This document shows, in pieces, positions 41,836 through 51,558 of a DNA stretch of 64,000 bases (position 1 is the first letter of the stretch; each line of letters opens with the position of its first letter). The notes below the pieces were generated by a model. The model was given only the letters and a program-made list of their open reading frames with translations. It was not told the origin of the DNA and did no database searches. The stretch lies in NCBI RefSeq assembly GCF_024806495.1, contig NZ_JANUFF010000014.1, positions 1-64,000 of the forward strand, given 5' to 3'. Position numbers and translations under genes: made by a program. Source of the stretch: Chryseobacterium sp. JUb7 (lineage in GTDB: Bacteria; Bacteroidota; Bacteroidia; Flavobacteriales; Weeksellaceae).

Positions 41836-43749
41836 ATGGAGAATTTAATATATGCAATAGTACTTTTACCACTTTTAGGTTTTCTTATTAACGGTCTTTT
41901 CGGGAAAGGCCTTCCAAAAATAGTAGTTGGAAGTCTGGCGACAGCAATGGTTTTTATACCTTTCTGTATCGCTGTAAGTATTTTCATGAATTTTGATTCT
42001 GAAAGTCAGCCTGTCATTGTAAAAGCTTTTGAATGGTTTAGAGTAAACGGAGTTCAGATCAATTTCGGATTCCAGATTGATCAGTTGTCATTAATGATGG
42101 TGATGATCATCACAGGTATCGGATCTTTGATTCACCTGTACTCTATCGGATATATGAGTCATGATAAAGGTTTCTATAAGTTTTTCACTTATTTAAATCT
42201 GTTTATCTTCTCAATGTTATTATTGGTAATGGGAAGCAACTACCTGATCTTATTCATCGGATGGGAAGGTGTAGGATTGTGTTCTTATTTACTAATCGGA
42301 TTCTGGTATACGAATGAAGAATATGGTAAAGCAGCAAGAAAAGCTTTTATCATGAACAGAATTGGTGACCTTGCGTTACTAATCGGTATCTTCATGATTG
42401 CCGGACAGACAAACGCTGTAGATTACCTTACAGTAGCAGAAAACGCCGGAAAATTTGAATTAGACGGAAGCGTAATTATCTTTATTACAGCGAGTTTATT
42501 TATCGGTGCAACTGGTAAATCGGCTCAGGTTCCATTATATACTTGGTTACCGGATGCGATGGCTGGTCCAACTCCTGTTTCTGCGTTAATTCACGCGGCA
42601 ACGATGGTAACGGCGGGTATCTATTTAGTAGTAAGATCAAACTTCTTATTTACGTTAGCACCTACTGTTCAGGGAGGAATTTTATTCATCGGATTCTTAA
42701 CAGCAGCTTTAGCAGGATTCTATGCATTACGTCAGAACGATATCAAAAAAGTATTGGCCTACTCCACCGTTTCACAGCTTGGATTTATGTTCATCGCTTT
42801 AGGTCTTGGAGCTTATACAACGGCTATGTTCCACGTAATGACACACGCTTTCTTCAAAGCATTATTGTTCTTGGGAGCAGGTTCTGTAATTCACGCAATG
42901 AGCAACGAACAGGATATGCGTTTTATGGGAGGTTTGAAAAAATACATCCCAATCACTCACGCTACTTTCCTTATCGGAACATTGGCAATTTCAGGATTCC
43001 CTTTATTATCAGGGATGATTTCTAAAGACGAAATTTTAGTAGCAGCTTTCGCTAAAAATCCTATTTATTGGGTATTCTTATTCATTTTAGCGGCTATTAC
43101 TGCAACGTATATGTTCAGACTGTATTATTTAACTTTCCACGGGGAGTTCAGAGGTACTGAAGAACAAAAGCACCACCTACACGAAAGCCCGACAAATATG
43201 ACATTACCATTGATCGTATTGGCTATTCTTTCTGTATTGGGTGGTTTAATTAACCTTCCTCACTTCATCGGTCACGGTCATTATGCAAAATTAATGGAGT
43301 GGTTGAAGCCGGTTCTTACTGAGGAAAGCTTTAAGCAAATGGAAGCTACTCTTTCGGGAGTTCCGTTTGGTACTGAGATGATTCTTTTAGGAGCAACTGT
43401 TGCCATGTTCTTCTGTGTTTGGTTTATCGTTAAAAACACGTATGTGAATAAGAAAAAACAAGCACTTCCTGAAGAACAATATACAGGATGGGAAAAATTG
43501 TCTGCTAAAAAATTATATATTGACGAACTTTACAATGCATTAATTGTAAAAACTGTTGAAGGATTAGGACGCGGAGGAAAGATGTTTGATAAAGGTATTC
43601 TTGATCGTTTTGTAGACTTTGTAGGTGAAGGAGCTGAAGACAGCGGAAAAGCTATGAAGCGTATTCAGAACGGAAATGTTGAGAACTACATTCTGATCAT
43701 GTCTTTAGCTGTGGGAATTATACTGATTGTTAACTTTATATTACAATAA
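41836..43749 (+). CDS. nuoL: NADH-quinone oxidoreductase subunit L (637 aa)
   Basis: Largest antiporter-like proton pump subunit. The core includes Gly-Trp-Glu-Gly-Val-Gly-Leu-Cys-Ser-Tyr-Leu-Leu-Ile-Gly-Phe-Trp and the Leu-Pro-Asp-Ala-Met-Ala-Gly-Pro-Thr-Pro-Val-Ser-Ala-Leu-Ile-His channel motif. The C-terminal extension ending in a membrane helix corresponds to the lateral helix. nuoM overlaps by one base. Confidence 0.97.
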   Translation: MENLIYAIVLLPLLGFLINGLFGKGLPKIVVGSLATAMVFIPFCIAVSIFMNFDSESQPVIVKAFEWFRVNGVQINFGFQIDQLSLMMVMIITGIGSLIHLYSIGYMSHDKGFYKFFTYLNLFIFSMLLLVMGSNYLILFIGWEGVGLCSYLLIGFWYTNEEYGKAARKAFIMNRIGDLALLIGIFMIAGQTNAVDYLTVAENAGKFELDGSVIIFITASLFIGATGKSAQVPLYTWLPDAMAGPTPVSALIHAATMVTAGIYLVVRSNFLFTLAPTVQGGILFIGFLTAALAGFYALRQNDIKKVLAYSTVSQLGFMFIALGLGAYTTAMFHVMTHAFFKALLFLGAGSVIHAMSNEQDMRFMGGLKKYIPITHATFLIGTLAISGFPLLSGMISKDEILVAAFAKNPIYWVFLFILAAITATYMFRLYYLTFHGEFRGTEEQKHHLHESPTNMTLPLIVLAILSVLGGLINLPHFIGHGHYAKLMEWLKPVLTEESFKQMEATLSGVPFGTEMILLGATVAMFFCVWFIVKNTYVNKKKQALPEEQYTGWEKLSAKKLYIDELYNALIVKTVEGLGRGGKMFDKGILDRFVDFVGEGAEDSGKAMKRIQNGNVENYILIMSLAVGIILIVNFILQ

Positions 43750-45242
43750 TGTCTGGTTTATTATTAACATTATTACTATTACCTCTAGTAGGTTCGGGAT
43801 TAGTTTTTGCATGGAAGAGTAATTCCAGCAAATATTTGGCACTGGGAATTGCATTGGTTCAAATGCTTGTAACATTCTACATTGCGGCGGATTTTAATTT
43901 TACGCCAACAGTGGACAGCGTGTTGCAGCATGAGATCAACTACCCTTGGTCACAATTTATGAAGAGCTCTCTTCACTTCGGGATCGATGGGATGAGTTTG
44001 CTTCTTTTGTTGTTGACCAATATTTTAGCGCCAATCATTATTTTATCTTCTTTTAATGAAAATGTAAGCTACAGAAACACGTTCTACGGTTTGATTTTGC
44101 TGATGCAATTCGGGCTTGTAGGAGTTTTCACTTCGCTTGACGGATTATTGTTCTACATTTTCTGGGAAGTAACTTTGATTCCGATCTGGTTTATTGCCGG
44201 ACTTTGGGGTCAGGAAAATAAAAGATTTGAATTCACTACGAAATTCTTCGTATATACATTCGTTGGGTCATTATTCATGTTAGCCGGATTGATTTATGTT
44301 TACAATCATTCTGCATCTTTTGCGCTGACAGATTTATATAATGCTCAACTTAACGAAACACAACAGACCGTGGTATTCTGGTTTATTTTCTTTGCATTTG
44401 CAGTGAAATTACCGGTATTCCCTTTCCATACTTGGCAACCGGACACCTATACATATTCGCCGACTCAAGGATCGATGCTCTTATCTGGTATCATGCTTAA
44501 AATGGCGATTTATGGAGTTATGCGTTATTTATTACCAATCACTCCCCTTCCGATTGCCGGAATTTCAGGACAGATTGTAATCATCCTTGCGATTGTAGGA
44601 ATTGTTCACGGAGCATTAATTGCGATCATCCAGACAGATATGAAGAGAATCATTGCGTATTCTTCTTTCTCTCACGTTGGATTGATGGTGGCAGGTATTT
44701 TTGCTTCTGCAGTGATTACTTTAAGAGGAACTTTCAACATTGAAGGTGCTGAAGGAGCTTTGGTACAGACTTTCGCTCACGGTATCAACGTGGCAGGTCT
44801 TTTCTACTGTTGTGATATTTTATACAAGAGATTTAAATCAAGAGACATCAGACAGATGGGAGGTTTGGCGAAAGTTGCTCCTAAGTTTGCCGTGTTGTTC
44901 CTGATTATTATATTAGGATCAATGGGAGTTCCATTGACTAATGGATTCATCGGAGAATTTATCCTGTTGAAATCAGTGTATGATTTTAACGGATTGGCAG
45001 CGGTAATCGCTGGTCTTACGGTAATTCTTTGTGCTGTATACTTATTGAGATTCTACGGAAAAGCAATGTTCGGACAAGGTGATGATGCAGTGTTGAGTAC
45101 AGCAAAAGATTTATCTGCAGTAGAATTCTCTGTATTGGCAAGTTTAGCGGTTTTTGTGATTGTACTTGGTATTTTCCCACAGCCGGTAATCGAAATGGTG
45201 AATAGTTCGTTGAAGTTTATCTACCAATCAATGGTAAGCTAA
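43749..45242 (+). CDS. nuoM: NADH-quinone oxidoreductase subunit M (497 aa)
   Basis: Antiporter-like proton pump subunit with about 14 helices. Motifs include Phe-Trp-Glu-Val-Thr-Leu-Ile-Pro (key Glu), Lys-Leu-Pro-Val-Phe-Pro-Phe-His-Thr-Trp (key Lys) and Tyr-Ser-Ser-Phe-Ser-His-Val-Gly. It starts within the nuoL stop (TAATG). Confidence 0.97.
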   Translation: MSGLLLTLLLLPLVGSGLVFAWKSNSSKYLALGIALVQMLVTFYIAADFNFTPTVDSVLQHEINYPWSQFMKSSLHFGIDGMSLLLLLLTNILAPIIILSSFNENVSYRNTFYGLILLMQFGLVGVFTSLDGLLFYIFWEVTLIPIWFIAGLWGQENKRFEFTTKFFVYTFVGSLFMLAGLIYVYNHSASFALTDLYNAQLNETQQTVVFWFIFFAFAVKLPVFPFHTWQPDTYTYSPTQGSMLLSGIMLKMAIYGVMRYLLPITPLPIAGISGQIVIILAIVGIVHGALIAIIQTDMKRIIAYSSFSHVGLMVAGIFASAVITLRGTFNIEGAEGALVQTFAHGINVAGLFYCCDILYKRFKSRDIRQMGGLAKVAPKFAVLFLIIILGSMGVPLTNGFIGEFILLKSVYDFNGLAAVIAGLTVILCAVYLLRFYGKAMFGQGDDAVLSTAKDLSAVEFSVLASLAVFVIVLGIFPQPVIEMVNSSLKFIYQSMVS

Positions 45243-45258
45243 TTTGATATTTTAAAAA

Positions 45259-46644
45259 ATGAGTGTTTTAATTATTGTTTTCCTAACGGCAGTTGTTGCG
45301 TTATTTTCAGGAGTTTTTGAACAAGGGAAATTCGCAAGGTACATTGGGATTTTGGGATTAATCATCGCATTATACGTAAGTTTCATGCCAGAATGTGCTT
45401 TCTTCGAAAAGTACAGACACATGTATGATTATACTGCAAATACTGCTTTATTTACTAAAATATCAATCGTAACGACATTATTACTATTCTTTTTGGGAGG
45501 TTTTGCATTCAGCAACCACAGAAGCCACCAGTCAGAATTATACGCATTGATGCTTTTTGCATTGTGCGGAGGGATTATCCTTTTCGGATACCAGAACTTA
45601 GTAACGTTATTCTTAGGAGTTGAAATTCTTTCTATTCCTTTATATGTAATGGCAGGAGCTAACAAAACTGATTTGAGATCAAACGAAGCGTCAATTAAAT
45701 ATTTCCTGATGGGTGCATTCGCGACAGGTTTCTTACTGTTCGGTATCGCGTTTATCTACGGAAGTGTTGGAAGTTTCGATTTATATAAAATCCAGGATTT
45801 CGGAGTTTCAAATCCTAAAGACGTCATGTTCATCTTAGGAGTTTTACTGATTCTTTGTGCATTGGCATTCAAAGTTGCATTGGCACCTTTCCACATGTGG
45901 AGCCCTGATGTTTACTTCGGAGCGCCTTCATTAATCACCGCTTTCATGGCGAGTGTTGTAAAAATCTCAGGATTTTTCGCATTATTCAGATTAATGACGA
46001 TTGGATTTGGTGGGGTTACCGCTGAATGGATCAATGTTTTCGGAGTATTCTTAATTATTACATTGCTTTTGGCAAACGTTATGGGTCTTGCTCAGACAAA
46101 TGCAAAAAGAATGCTGGCATACTCTTCAGTTTCCCACGCAGGATACATTGGGTTGGTTTTCTACGGAATGACAAGCCTTTCTACTTATAATTTGGCGTTC
46201 TATTTATTTGCGTACGCTTTATCAACAGTGGGTGTTTTCATGTGTCTTATTTATGTTGAAAAACTGAAAAGAGAAACATCTTTCGGAGCTTTCAAAGGAT
46301 TGGCAAAATCTGAACCTTTATTAGCAACAGTAGCGGCTATTTCTATGCTTTCAATGGCTGGAGTTCCGTTAACTGCTGGTTTCATGGGGAAATTTGCTTT
46401 ATTCTCTCAGGCAATGAATTCTAATCACGGAGTTTTCTTGGTATTGGTAGCGGTTTTAGGTTCTGCAGTTTCGATTGCGTATTACCTAAGATTAATTATC
46501 TCTATGTTCTTCTTTAAAGAAAGTACATTCAAATCGTCAGAAAAAGTAACCCTTACTTACAATATTGTTGCTGTTGTTATCATCGCTTCAGTAATTGTTT
46601 TAGGAGTTGCCCCGGATTTATTTGCAGGAATATTCGGATTGTAA
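45259..46644 (+). CDS. nuoN: NADH-quinone oxidoreductase subunit N (461 aa)
   Basis: Third antiporter-like subunit and last gene of the operon. Conserved Glu lies in Leu-Gly-Val-Glu-Ile-Leu-Ser-Ile-Pro and Lys in Phe-Lys-Val-Ala-Leu-Ala-Pro-Phe-His-Met-Trp. Tyr-Ser-Ser-Val-Ser-His-Ala-Gly is also present. A terminator follows 24 bases later. Confidence 0.97.
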   Translation: MSVLIIVFLTAVVALFSGVFEQGKFARYIGILGLIIALYVSFMPECAFFEKYRHMYDYTANTALFTKISIVTTLLLFFLGGFAFSNHRSHQSELYALMLFALCGGIILFGYQNLVTLFLGVEILSIPLYVMAGANKTDLRSNEASIKYFLMGAFATGFLLFGIAFIYGSVGSFDLYKIQDFGVSNPKDVMFILGVLLILCALAFKVALAPFHMWSPDVYFGAPSLITAFMASVVKISGFFALFRLMTIGFGGVTAEWINVFGVFLIITLLLANVMGLAQTNAKRMLAYSSVSHAGYIGLVFYGMTSLSTYNLAFYLFAYALSTVGVFMCLIYVEKLKRETSFGAFKGLAKSEPLLATVAAISMLSMAGVPLTAGFMGKFALFSQAMNSNHGVFLVLVAVLGSAVSIAYYLRLIISMFFFKESTFKSSEKVTLTYNIVAVVIIASVIVLGVAPDLFAGIFGL

Positions 46645-46667
46645 AATCAATCTTAAAGATAAAAATC

Positions 46668-46696
46668 AAAGCACAGCATTTATGTTGTGCTTTTTT
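46668..46696 (+). terminator. Terminator of the nuo operon
   Basis: AAAGCACAGCA (46668-46678), loop TTTA, TGTTGTGCTTT with one mismatch, ending in a T-run to 46696. Good intrinsic terminator. Confidence 0.85.
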
Positions 46697-46748
46697 GTTG
46701 GTTCAAAGTTCGATTGAAATTTAGCTCAACAGATATATAAAATTTCGA

Positions 46749-46843
46749 TAGTTCGGCAAGCTCACTACAGGCTAGGCTCAATCTGACACCTTCAAATCAT
46801 ACATTTAGTATTAGATTTGTCGGTCTGAGCCTGTCGAAGACTA
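46749..46843. repeat. REP-like imperfect palindrome (TTCGACAGGCTCAGAC type)
   Basis: The right arm TGTCGGTCTGAGCCTGTCGAAGACTA (46818-46843) is the inverse of a TTCGACAGGCTCAGACCGACA-type sequence. The left arm (46749-46788) is a decayed partner containing TTCGGCAAGCTCA and GGCTCAATCTGACA. Such GC-richer palindromes stand out against the AT-rich spacer and resemble dispersed REP elements of Flavobacteriia. Confidence 0.55.
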
Positions 46844-47054
46844 GAATTAAAAATTAACACAATGGAATTGTTTAAAGAAATCTAAACAGGCTCTTAAAGT
46901 TCGAGGGACAATCGGTTAATTAACCGAAAGATTCAAGCTCAAAATTGGATGTTTTGATTCTTCTCACATCCAACTTCCAGCCTTTAAGCTTAATTTAAAT
47001 CAATTCCTACCTCTACTTTTATTACAAAAAACATATTATCTGATTTTAATTTTT

Positions 47055-47062
47055 TATTTTTG
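47055..47062 (+). promoter_or_regulatory. -7 promoter element TATTTTTG
   Basis: Exact TAnnTTTG match. It would start a transcript with a leader of about 105 bases for the LysM gene. No -33 TTTG at the right distance. Confidence 0.35.
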
Positions 47063-47176
47063 GAATATAAAACACCAAATAATGAAAAATATTACTTTTC
47101 AGAAGAATTCTCTTTTGTTCATCTCACCCTTTCGACCTTTTAACAATATCATTTCATTGTAAATATTTTCTACGTC

Positions 47177-48232
47177 ATGAATATATTTTTGAAAACCCAT
47201 ATTGTAAGGAAAGGTGAAACCTTAGAACAAATTGCCGAAATGTATAACATTCCGGACATTAAGATTTTAAAGGATCATCATTATCAACATGTGCCTGATG
47301 ATTCCAACCATTTAGGTCATACTCTATTTCCGGGACAGGAAATTTTCATACCCGATCAAAAAGTAATTGAAGACTATATTTTCAGGAAAAAGGAAATTTC
47401 AGAAGAAAGGAACAGCCGTACAAATCATCTCATTGAAAACAGCATCCTTACGCCTGATTTTCAAAATAGCAAAAAGCAGTATTCCGTGAAAGTAACTGAC
47501 TTCACCAATGACATTCTTCAAAATGAAACACAATACATCACTCAGTTGCAGTATCTCGGAAAAGAGGAGAATTACTTTATTTTCATGTATCAGAAAAAAA
47601 ATCTTACCGTAAATGGAGAAAAACCTGATATGAAATTGTATGAATTAGCCCTACAATGTACTTCTGTTTTATTTCCTGCCAAACTGCAAATAAATTCCAC
47701 AGGAACCGTTGAAGGAATAAAAAATTATCATGAAATCCGGAATAACTGGGCATCAAAGCATCAAAATTTATTGAAAAGATATGAAGGTTCTTACTCTTTG
47801 GAATATATGAATGAAATCAATAAAACCATTGACTGCTATGAAGAATTAGTCCTGTCTTTTAGGAGAGATCTGTTTCTGCAATTTTTCTTTTGTCCCTATT
47901 ATAAATCTTTTAAAGAAGCAAAAACAATATACAATATTCGATTATCCGAAAAAAGAGTCTTGTATAAAGCTGAGTACGCTATGCAATTGACCGATGAAAT
48001 TTTAATTACGCTCTATTCTCAATGTGTGGATACAAGAAGTCAACAGGAAATCATCAATTATTTATACAACAGTAAAGACCAACGCAACGACGAGGAACTA
48101 CTGGAATCTGAGATCAAAGGAAATTTTCATTTATCTAAAAAAGACAAAATATTACAGGAAGCAGATATGATACTAGATTCCTATTACTTTGGTATAAAGG
48201 AAACTACAAAAATTAAAATTGATTTAAATTAA
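47177..48232 (+). CDS. LysM-domain protein, first gene of the effector locus (351 aa)
   Basis: An N-terminal LysM-like module (about residues 7-57: Val-Arg-Lys-Gly-Glu-Thr-Leu-Glu-Gln-Ile-Ala ... Phe-Pro-Gly-Gln-Glu-Ile-Phe-Ile-Pro) is followed by a mixed helical C-terminal region without a recognised domain. There is no signal peptide, so it stays cytoplasmic or leaves by a contractile apparatus. It sits directly before a LysM/PAAR-like protein and an effector, which suggests an adaptor or structural role in effector loading. Confidence 0.75.
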   Translation: MNIFLKTHIVRKGETLEQIAEMYNIPDIKILKDHHYQHVPDDSNHLGHTLFPGQEIFIPDQKVIEDYIFRKKEISEERNSRTNHLIENSILTPDFQNSKKQYSVKVTDFTNDILQNETQYITQLQYLGKEENYFIFMYQKKNLTVNGEKPDMKLYELALQCTSVLFPAKLQINSTGTVEGIKNYHEIRNNWASKHQNLLKRYEGSYSLEYMNEINKTIDCYEELVLSFRRDLFLQFFFCPYYKSFKEAKTIYNIRLSEKRVLYKAEYAMQLTDEILITLYSQCVDTRSQQEIINYLYNSKDQRNDEELLESEIKGNFHLSKKDKILQEADMILDSYYFGIKETTKIKIDLN

Positions 48233-48268
48233 TTTTATACATTTGATTAAACACAAAAACACATAATA

Positions 48269-49096
48269 ATGAAAGAATATAAAGTTCAAAAAGGTGATAC
48301 TTTGCTATCCCTTTCCCAAAAACTAGGTCTGCCCACGGCCTATTCCCTAAAAGAATTCCACAATTTTAAAGGTCCCATCGATCGAGGGATCGGAAACGAA
48401 ATTAAGCCCGGAATGATTCTTACCATTCCGGAACAACATGAGGTGGACAATATGAACGCGGTATATACCAGACGTGTGCAGGAAAGAGAGGCTGCCCAAA
48501 AAGAAAAGGAAGAAAATGAAAAATCTAAAGTACCTCTTTCTGAAAATACCACTCAAGATTCTGAACAGAAATCTGAAGACAAGGAAAAAGAAAAAAAAGA
48601 TGCTGAAGAAAAACCAGCTGGTGAACATGACGGTAAACTTTTCGTCATTCAAAAAGGAAAAGCCATTTGCGATAAAGGAACAAAATTTCCACAGTTCAAA
48701 GTAAGCAGCCATAAAAAACATTACCTGAACAATGAAAGTAATTCGGATGATTTTTTGGCCGTTACAGAAAACGATCTGCAATTCAATCCGCCTGCAGTTC
48801 CGTTTGGAAACTGTTCACTGAAAAATAACCAGCCCTGCAGCTTTGCTCCCGTCGGAAAATGGACGAAATTTTATAAAGATGTAAAAGTATTAGATAATGC
48901 TTTGTTAACCGAAATATCCGAACTCCAATGCGCAATTGGCGGAAAAATAAAAATCATGGATCATGGTCAGCGAGCCCAGCTCAGCAAGCAGAATTTCAAA
49001 AATGCAGATGCAAGAGTGCATAGTTATATTAATCCTTTGGTGGATTTGAGGATGCTTAATGAACAGTTGGACGAAGAAGAATTAGATGCTTATTAA
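48269..49096 (+). CDS. LysM / DUF4280 (PAAR-like) spike protein (275 aa)
   Basis: Residues 1-51 form a LysM module (Val-Gln-Lys-Gly-Asp-Thr-Leu-Leu-Ser-Leu). A long Glu/Lys-rich charged linker (about 70-120) follows. The C-terminal part (about 124-260) has the DUF4280 look: Gly-Lys-Ala-Ile-Cys-Asp-Lys-Gly, Asn-Pro-Pro-Ala-Val-Pro-Phe-Gly-Asn-Cys, and Leu-Gln-Cys-Ala-Ile-Gly-Gly-Lys-Ile near a Gly-Gln-like end. DUF4280 proteins are PAAR-like tips of type VI or extracellular contractile systems. It precedes the effector by 17 bases, so it is probably the effector carrier. Confidence 0.8.
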   Translation: MKEYKVQKGDTLLSLSQKLGLPTAYSLKEFHNFKGPIDRGIGNEIKPGMILTIPEQHEVDNMNAVYTRRVQEREAAQKEKEENEKSKVPLSENTTQDSEQKSEDKEKEKKDAEEKPAGEHDGKLFVIQKGKAICDKGTKFPQFKVSSHKKHYLNNESNSDDFLAVTENDLQFNPPAVPFGNCSLKNNQPCSFAPVGKWTKFYKDVKVLDNALLTEISELQCAIGGKIKIMDHGQRAQLSKQNFKNADARVHSYINPLVDLRMLNEQLDEEELDAY

Positions 49097-49113
49097 ATTA
49101 AAAACACAAAAAC

Positions 49114-51558
49114 ATGGCAAAAAGAAAATTCAGCTTTTTGGCAGATGAAGACGAAAAATATGAACAGGAATACCAAAAAGAACTCGCAGAAGAACAAAAG
49201 TTAGCGAAAAAAGAAGCGGATATAAAGTTGACCAACAAAGGTAAGCAAGGTGTATCTATGATTTCAGGAGATGCCTCTCCTACTGTTGGCGAAAAAAATA
49301 CATACAATATCTTACATTGGTATGAAGAAACCCCACTGGAAGATAGAAACCCCGCAAAGGTTACATGGGAACTTTTTAAGAAAAGAAGAGATGGAAAATT
49401 TACAACCACGAATATAAAAAAAACGGGGATTAGCAGTTTCACTTTTGGAGAAGTAGCATCACAACATACTTACCGCTTAGAAGCTTATCTTCATAAGCCT
49501 GAAGGTGGTGGGTTGATCATCACTCCTAAATCTTCTAAAATTCCGAAAATAGGGAAAGTAGAACTTCATTATGTGGATAATAAAAAAGGAGATACTTTTA
49601 GTTTTTATGATACGTTAAGAGCAAAAGCCCATACCACGCATCTTGCAGGAAAAGAAGTTATTTTTACGCTGTGGGAAGATGATGCAAAAGATAGCGGCCA
49701 TGACCCAAAAAATTTGATCGTAGAAGCAAAAACCGTGCGTGTAGGTTCGGATGGATTGGCGATTGCAGAGTTCCAGCTGACAAAAGCTCTGATGAAAAAA
49801 GCAATGAAAGGTGAAGCTGATGCGAAAGAATTAGAGTTTTATATAACCGTAGAATATTATAAAGGAAATATTCATGATTCTGAAAATGTAAATGTTAAAA
49901 ATCCATTATACTGGACGCCCGGAGTAGTGCCTCCACCGCTTGGAACGAAAAAACCAGAACGCAAAGCCACTGTAAAAGCAAAAAATTCTCCTGCTGAACA
50001 AAAACCTATTTCCAAACGAGAAGAAAAAAACATTTTGATTCCTCAGTCTAAAGATTATCTTCAGCATGATTGGGCCGAAGTTATGGGAAAGGCTTTGAAG
50101 AACAAAGAAAGGACGGTTTTTAAAGATTATGGAAATTCTACGGTGGGAGTGAAAGCTCCGAAGAAGGAGGAGAAAAAAGAAAAATGTGTTTGCCAGCAGT
50201 ACGATTTGATTTGGGGGAACAAGGTGAGTTGTGAGTTTAGGAAGAAAGTTGTGGAAATATGTGCGAAATTGTGGGGAGAAAGTCGAAAAATGGAAATGGC
50301 TAATGAATTAATGACATGTATGGCACTGGAAACAGGAAAAAAATTTACATCAGATGTTGGTTATCCAAATGCAACAGGATTAGTGCAATTTACTAGCGGA
50401 GAATATGGTGCTATCACTGCAATGAATGAAAATGGTTACAATAATGGAGAAAAAATAACAAAAGAAATTCTTAAAAACTTATCTCCCGTAAAACAATTAG
50501 ATTACGTAAAGCTATATTTTGAAATGTGGATGGTAAAATACAAAAAAAATATACGAGACTCTCTAGATATGTACATGACTATTTGGTGCCCTAGTGCAGT
50601 AGGACGTGAAGATACTTTTGTATGCTATAGTGCTGAAAGAGATAAAAGATCTGGTAAAAAGTTCTACGAAAAAAATAAAAGTGCAGAATACGAATATTAT
50701 GATGAAAATGAAAAAATTATTACAGCTCGATTAAAAAAAGATGCTAATAAGGCAAATGGAGAAATTACCAAAGGAGAACTGAGACCACGGTTAAAATATT
50801 GGAAGGAATTAGGAAAAAATAATAAGTCCACATCTTTTATATGCATTGATAATAAAAATAACACAGATAATGATAAAATAGAAAGTTCTGGATATTATAT
50901 TTTTAGAACTGGAGAAATAAAATATATAGAAGCTAATAGTATAATTGATTATTACGTTCAGGTAAAAGAAGGTAATAATGTATTTAAAAAAATATCTACA
51001 TTAAATAAAAATACAAATGGTTTGGTTAAATTTCCAGATTCAGGAAAAGGTTTTAATAGATATGGAGGGGTTGATAAAGGAGGAATATCGAAAGTAGAAA
51101 ATGTTGGGGAAGGAGATCATTATCTTAAACCAGAAACAGCTGCAGCATTATTCGGAATAATTAACGAAATTAATGATAAGAATTGGGAAGTTCATTTTGG
51201 AGATATGTCTTCATCAAATGGTAGTGATCCTTGGCAAAAAGGCTCTAAGCATCATGCTGGGCATGGGCATCTTGGAGTACAATCTGGTAGAAATATTGAT
51301 TTTAGATATTTAAATAAAACAGGTGTAAGTTTCCATGGTGTTAATACATCAAATAATTTTGATAAAGGAAAAAATGAAACATTTTATACATTAGCTTTTA
51401 AATATGGCTTTCAAAAAAATTATGCTTCAGGAATGACTGATTTTAGGAAATATGGCGTAAACCCGAATGTTGGAGGACATTATGATCATGGACACATAGG
51501 ATTAAATAATATAAAACTAGAAAAAGTAAAAACTATTAATGTTAAAATTTTAAAATAA
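49114..51558 (+). CDS. Two-domain peptidoglycan hydrolase effector (814 aa)
   Basis: No signal peptide. The N-terminal part is a charged coil and two Ig-like beta domains (about 50-270). A linker rich in Lys/Pro follows (about 275-360). The middle domain from about 380 looks like a lysozyme/transglycosylase, with candidate catalytic Glu406 (Ala-Leu-Glu-Thr-Gly) and Ala-Thr-Gly-Leu-Val-Gln-Phe (420-426). The C-terminal domain has His713/His714, His717, His719, Asp729, and His792-Gly-His794, resembling the zinc site of MepA/LAS murein endopeptidases. Base composition falls at about 50290, where the enzymatic part begins. The next gene, a lipoprotein, overlaps by 1 base and may give immunity. 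The domain calls are inferences from motifs. Confidence 0.75.
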   Translation: MAKRKFSFLADEDEKYEQEYQKELAEEQKLAKKEADIKLTNKGKQGVSMISGDASPTVGEKNTYNILHWYEETPLEDRNPAKVTWELFKKRRDGKFTTTNIKKTGISSFTFGEVASQHTYRLEAYLHKPEGGGLIITPKSSKIPKIGKVELHYVDNKKGDTFSFYDTLRAKAHTTHLAGKEVIFTLWEDDAKDSGHDPKNLIVEAKTVRVGSDGLAIAEFQLTKALMKKAMKGEADAKELEFYITVEYYKGNIHDSENVNVKNPLYWTPGVVPPPLGTKKPERKATVKAKNSPAEQKPISKREEKNILIPQSKDYLQHDWAEVMGKALKNKERTVFKDYGNSTVGVKAPKKEEKKEKCVCQQYDLIWGNKVSCEFRKKVVEICAKLWGESRKMEMANELMTCMALETGKKFTSDVGYPNATGLVQFTSGEYGAITAMNENGYNNGEKITKEILKNLSPVKQLDYVKLYFEMWMVKYKKNIRDSLDMYMTIWCPSAVGREDTFVCYSAERDKRSGKKFYEKNKSAEYEYYDENEKIITARLKKDANKANGEITKGELRPRLKYWKELGKNNKSTSFICIDNKNNTDNDKIESSGYYIFRTGEIKYIEANSIIDYYVQVKEGNNVFKKISTLNKNTNGLVKFPDSGKGFNRYGGVDKGGISKVENVGEGDHYLKPETAAALFGIINEINDKNWEVHFGDMSSSNGSDPWQKGSKHHAGHGHLGVQSGRNIDFRYLNKTGVSFHGVNTSNNFDKGKNETFYTLAFKYGFQKNYASGMTDFRKYGVNPNVGGHYDHGHIGLNNIKLEKVKTINVKILK

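Larger units (their letters stand above)
46697..47176. other. 480-base intergenic region
   Basis: No credible gene. It contains the REP-like palindrome (46749-46843), a -7-like promoter (47055-47062) and about 110 bases of leader before the LysM gene. A 16-codon frame starting at 47082 exists in the leader, but nothing supports its translation. Confidence 0.6.

Noticed and set aside
42543..43025. 160-codon frame overlapping nuoL in another frame
   Set aside because: nuoL is intact and conserved across this stretch; the alternative frame lacks any recognisable motif.
47082..47132. 16-codon leader peptide before the LysM gene
   Set aside because: No conservation or attenuator structure can be seen; random short frames are common in such sequence.
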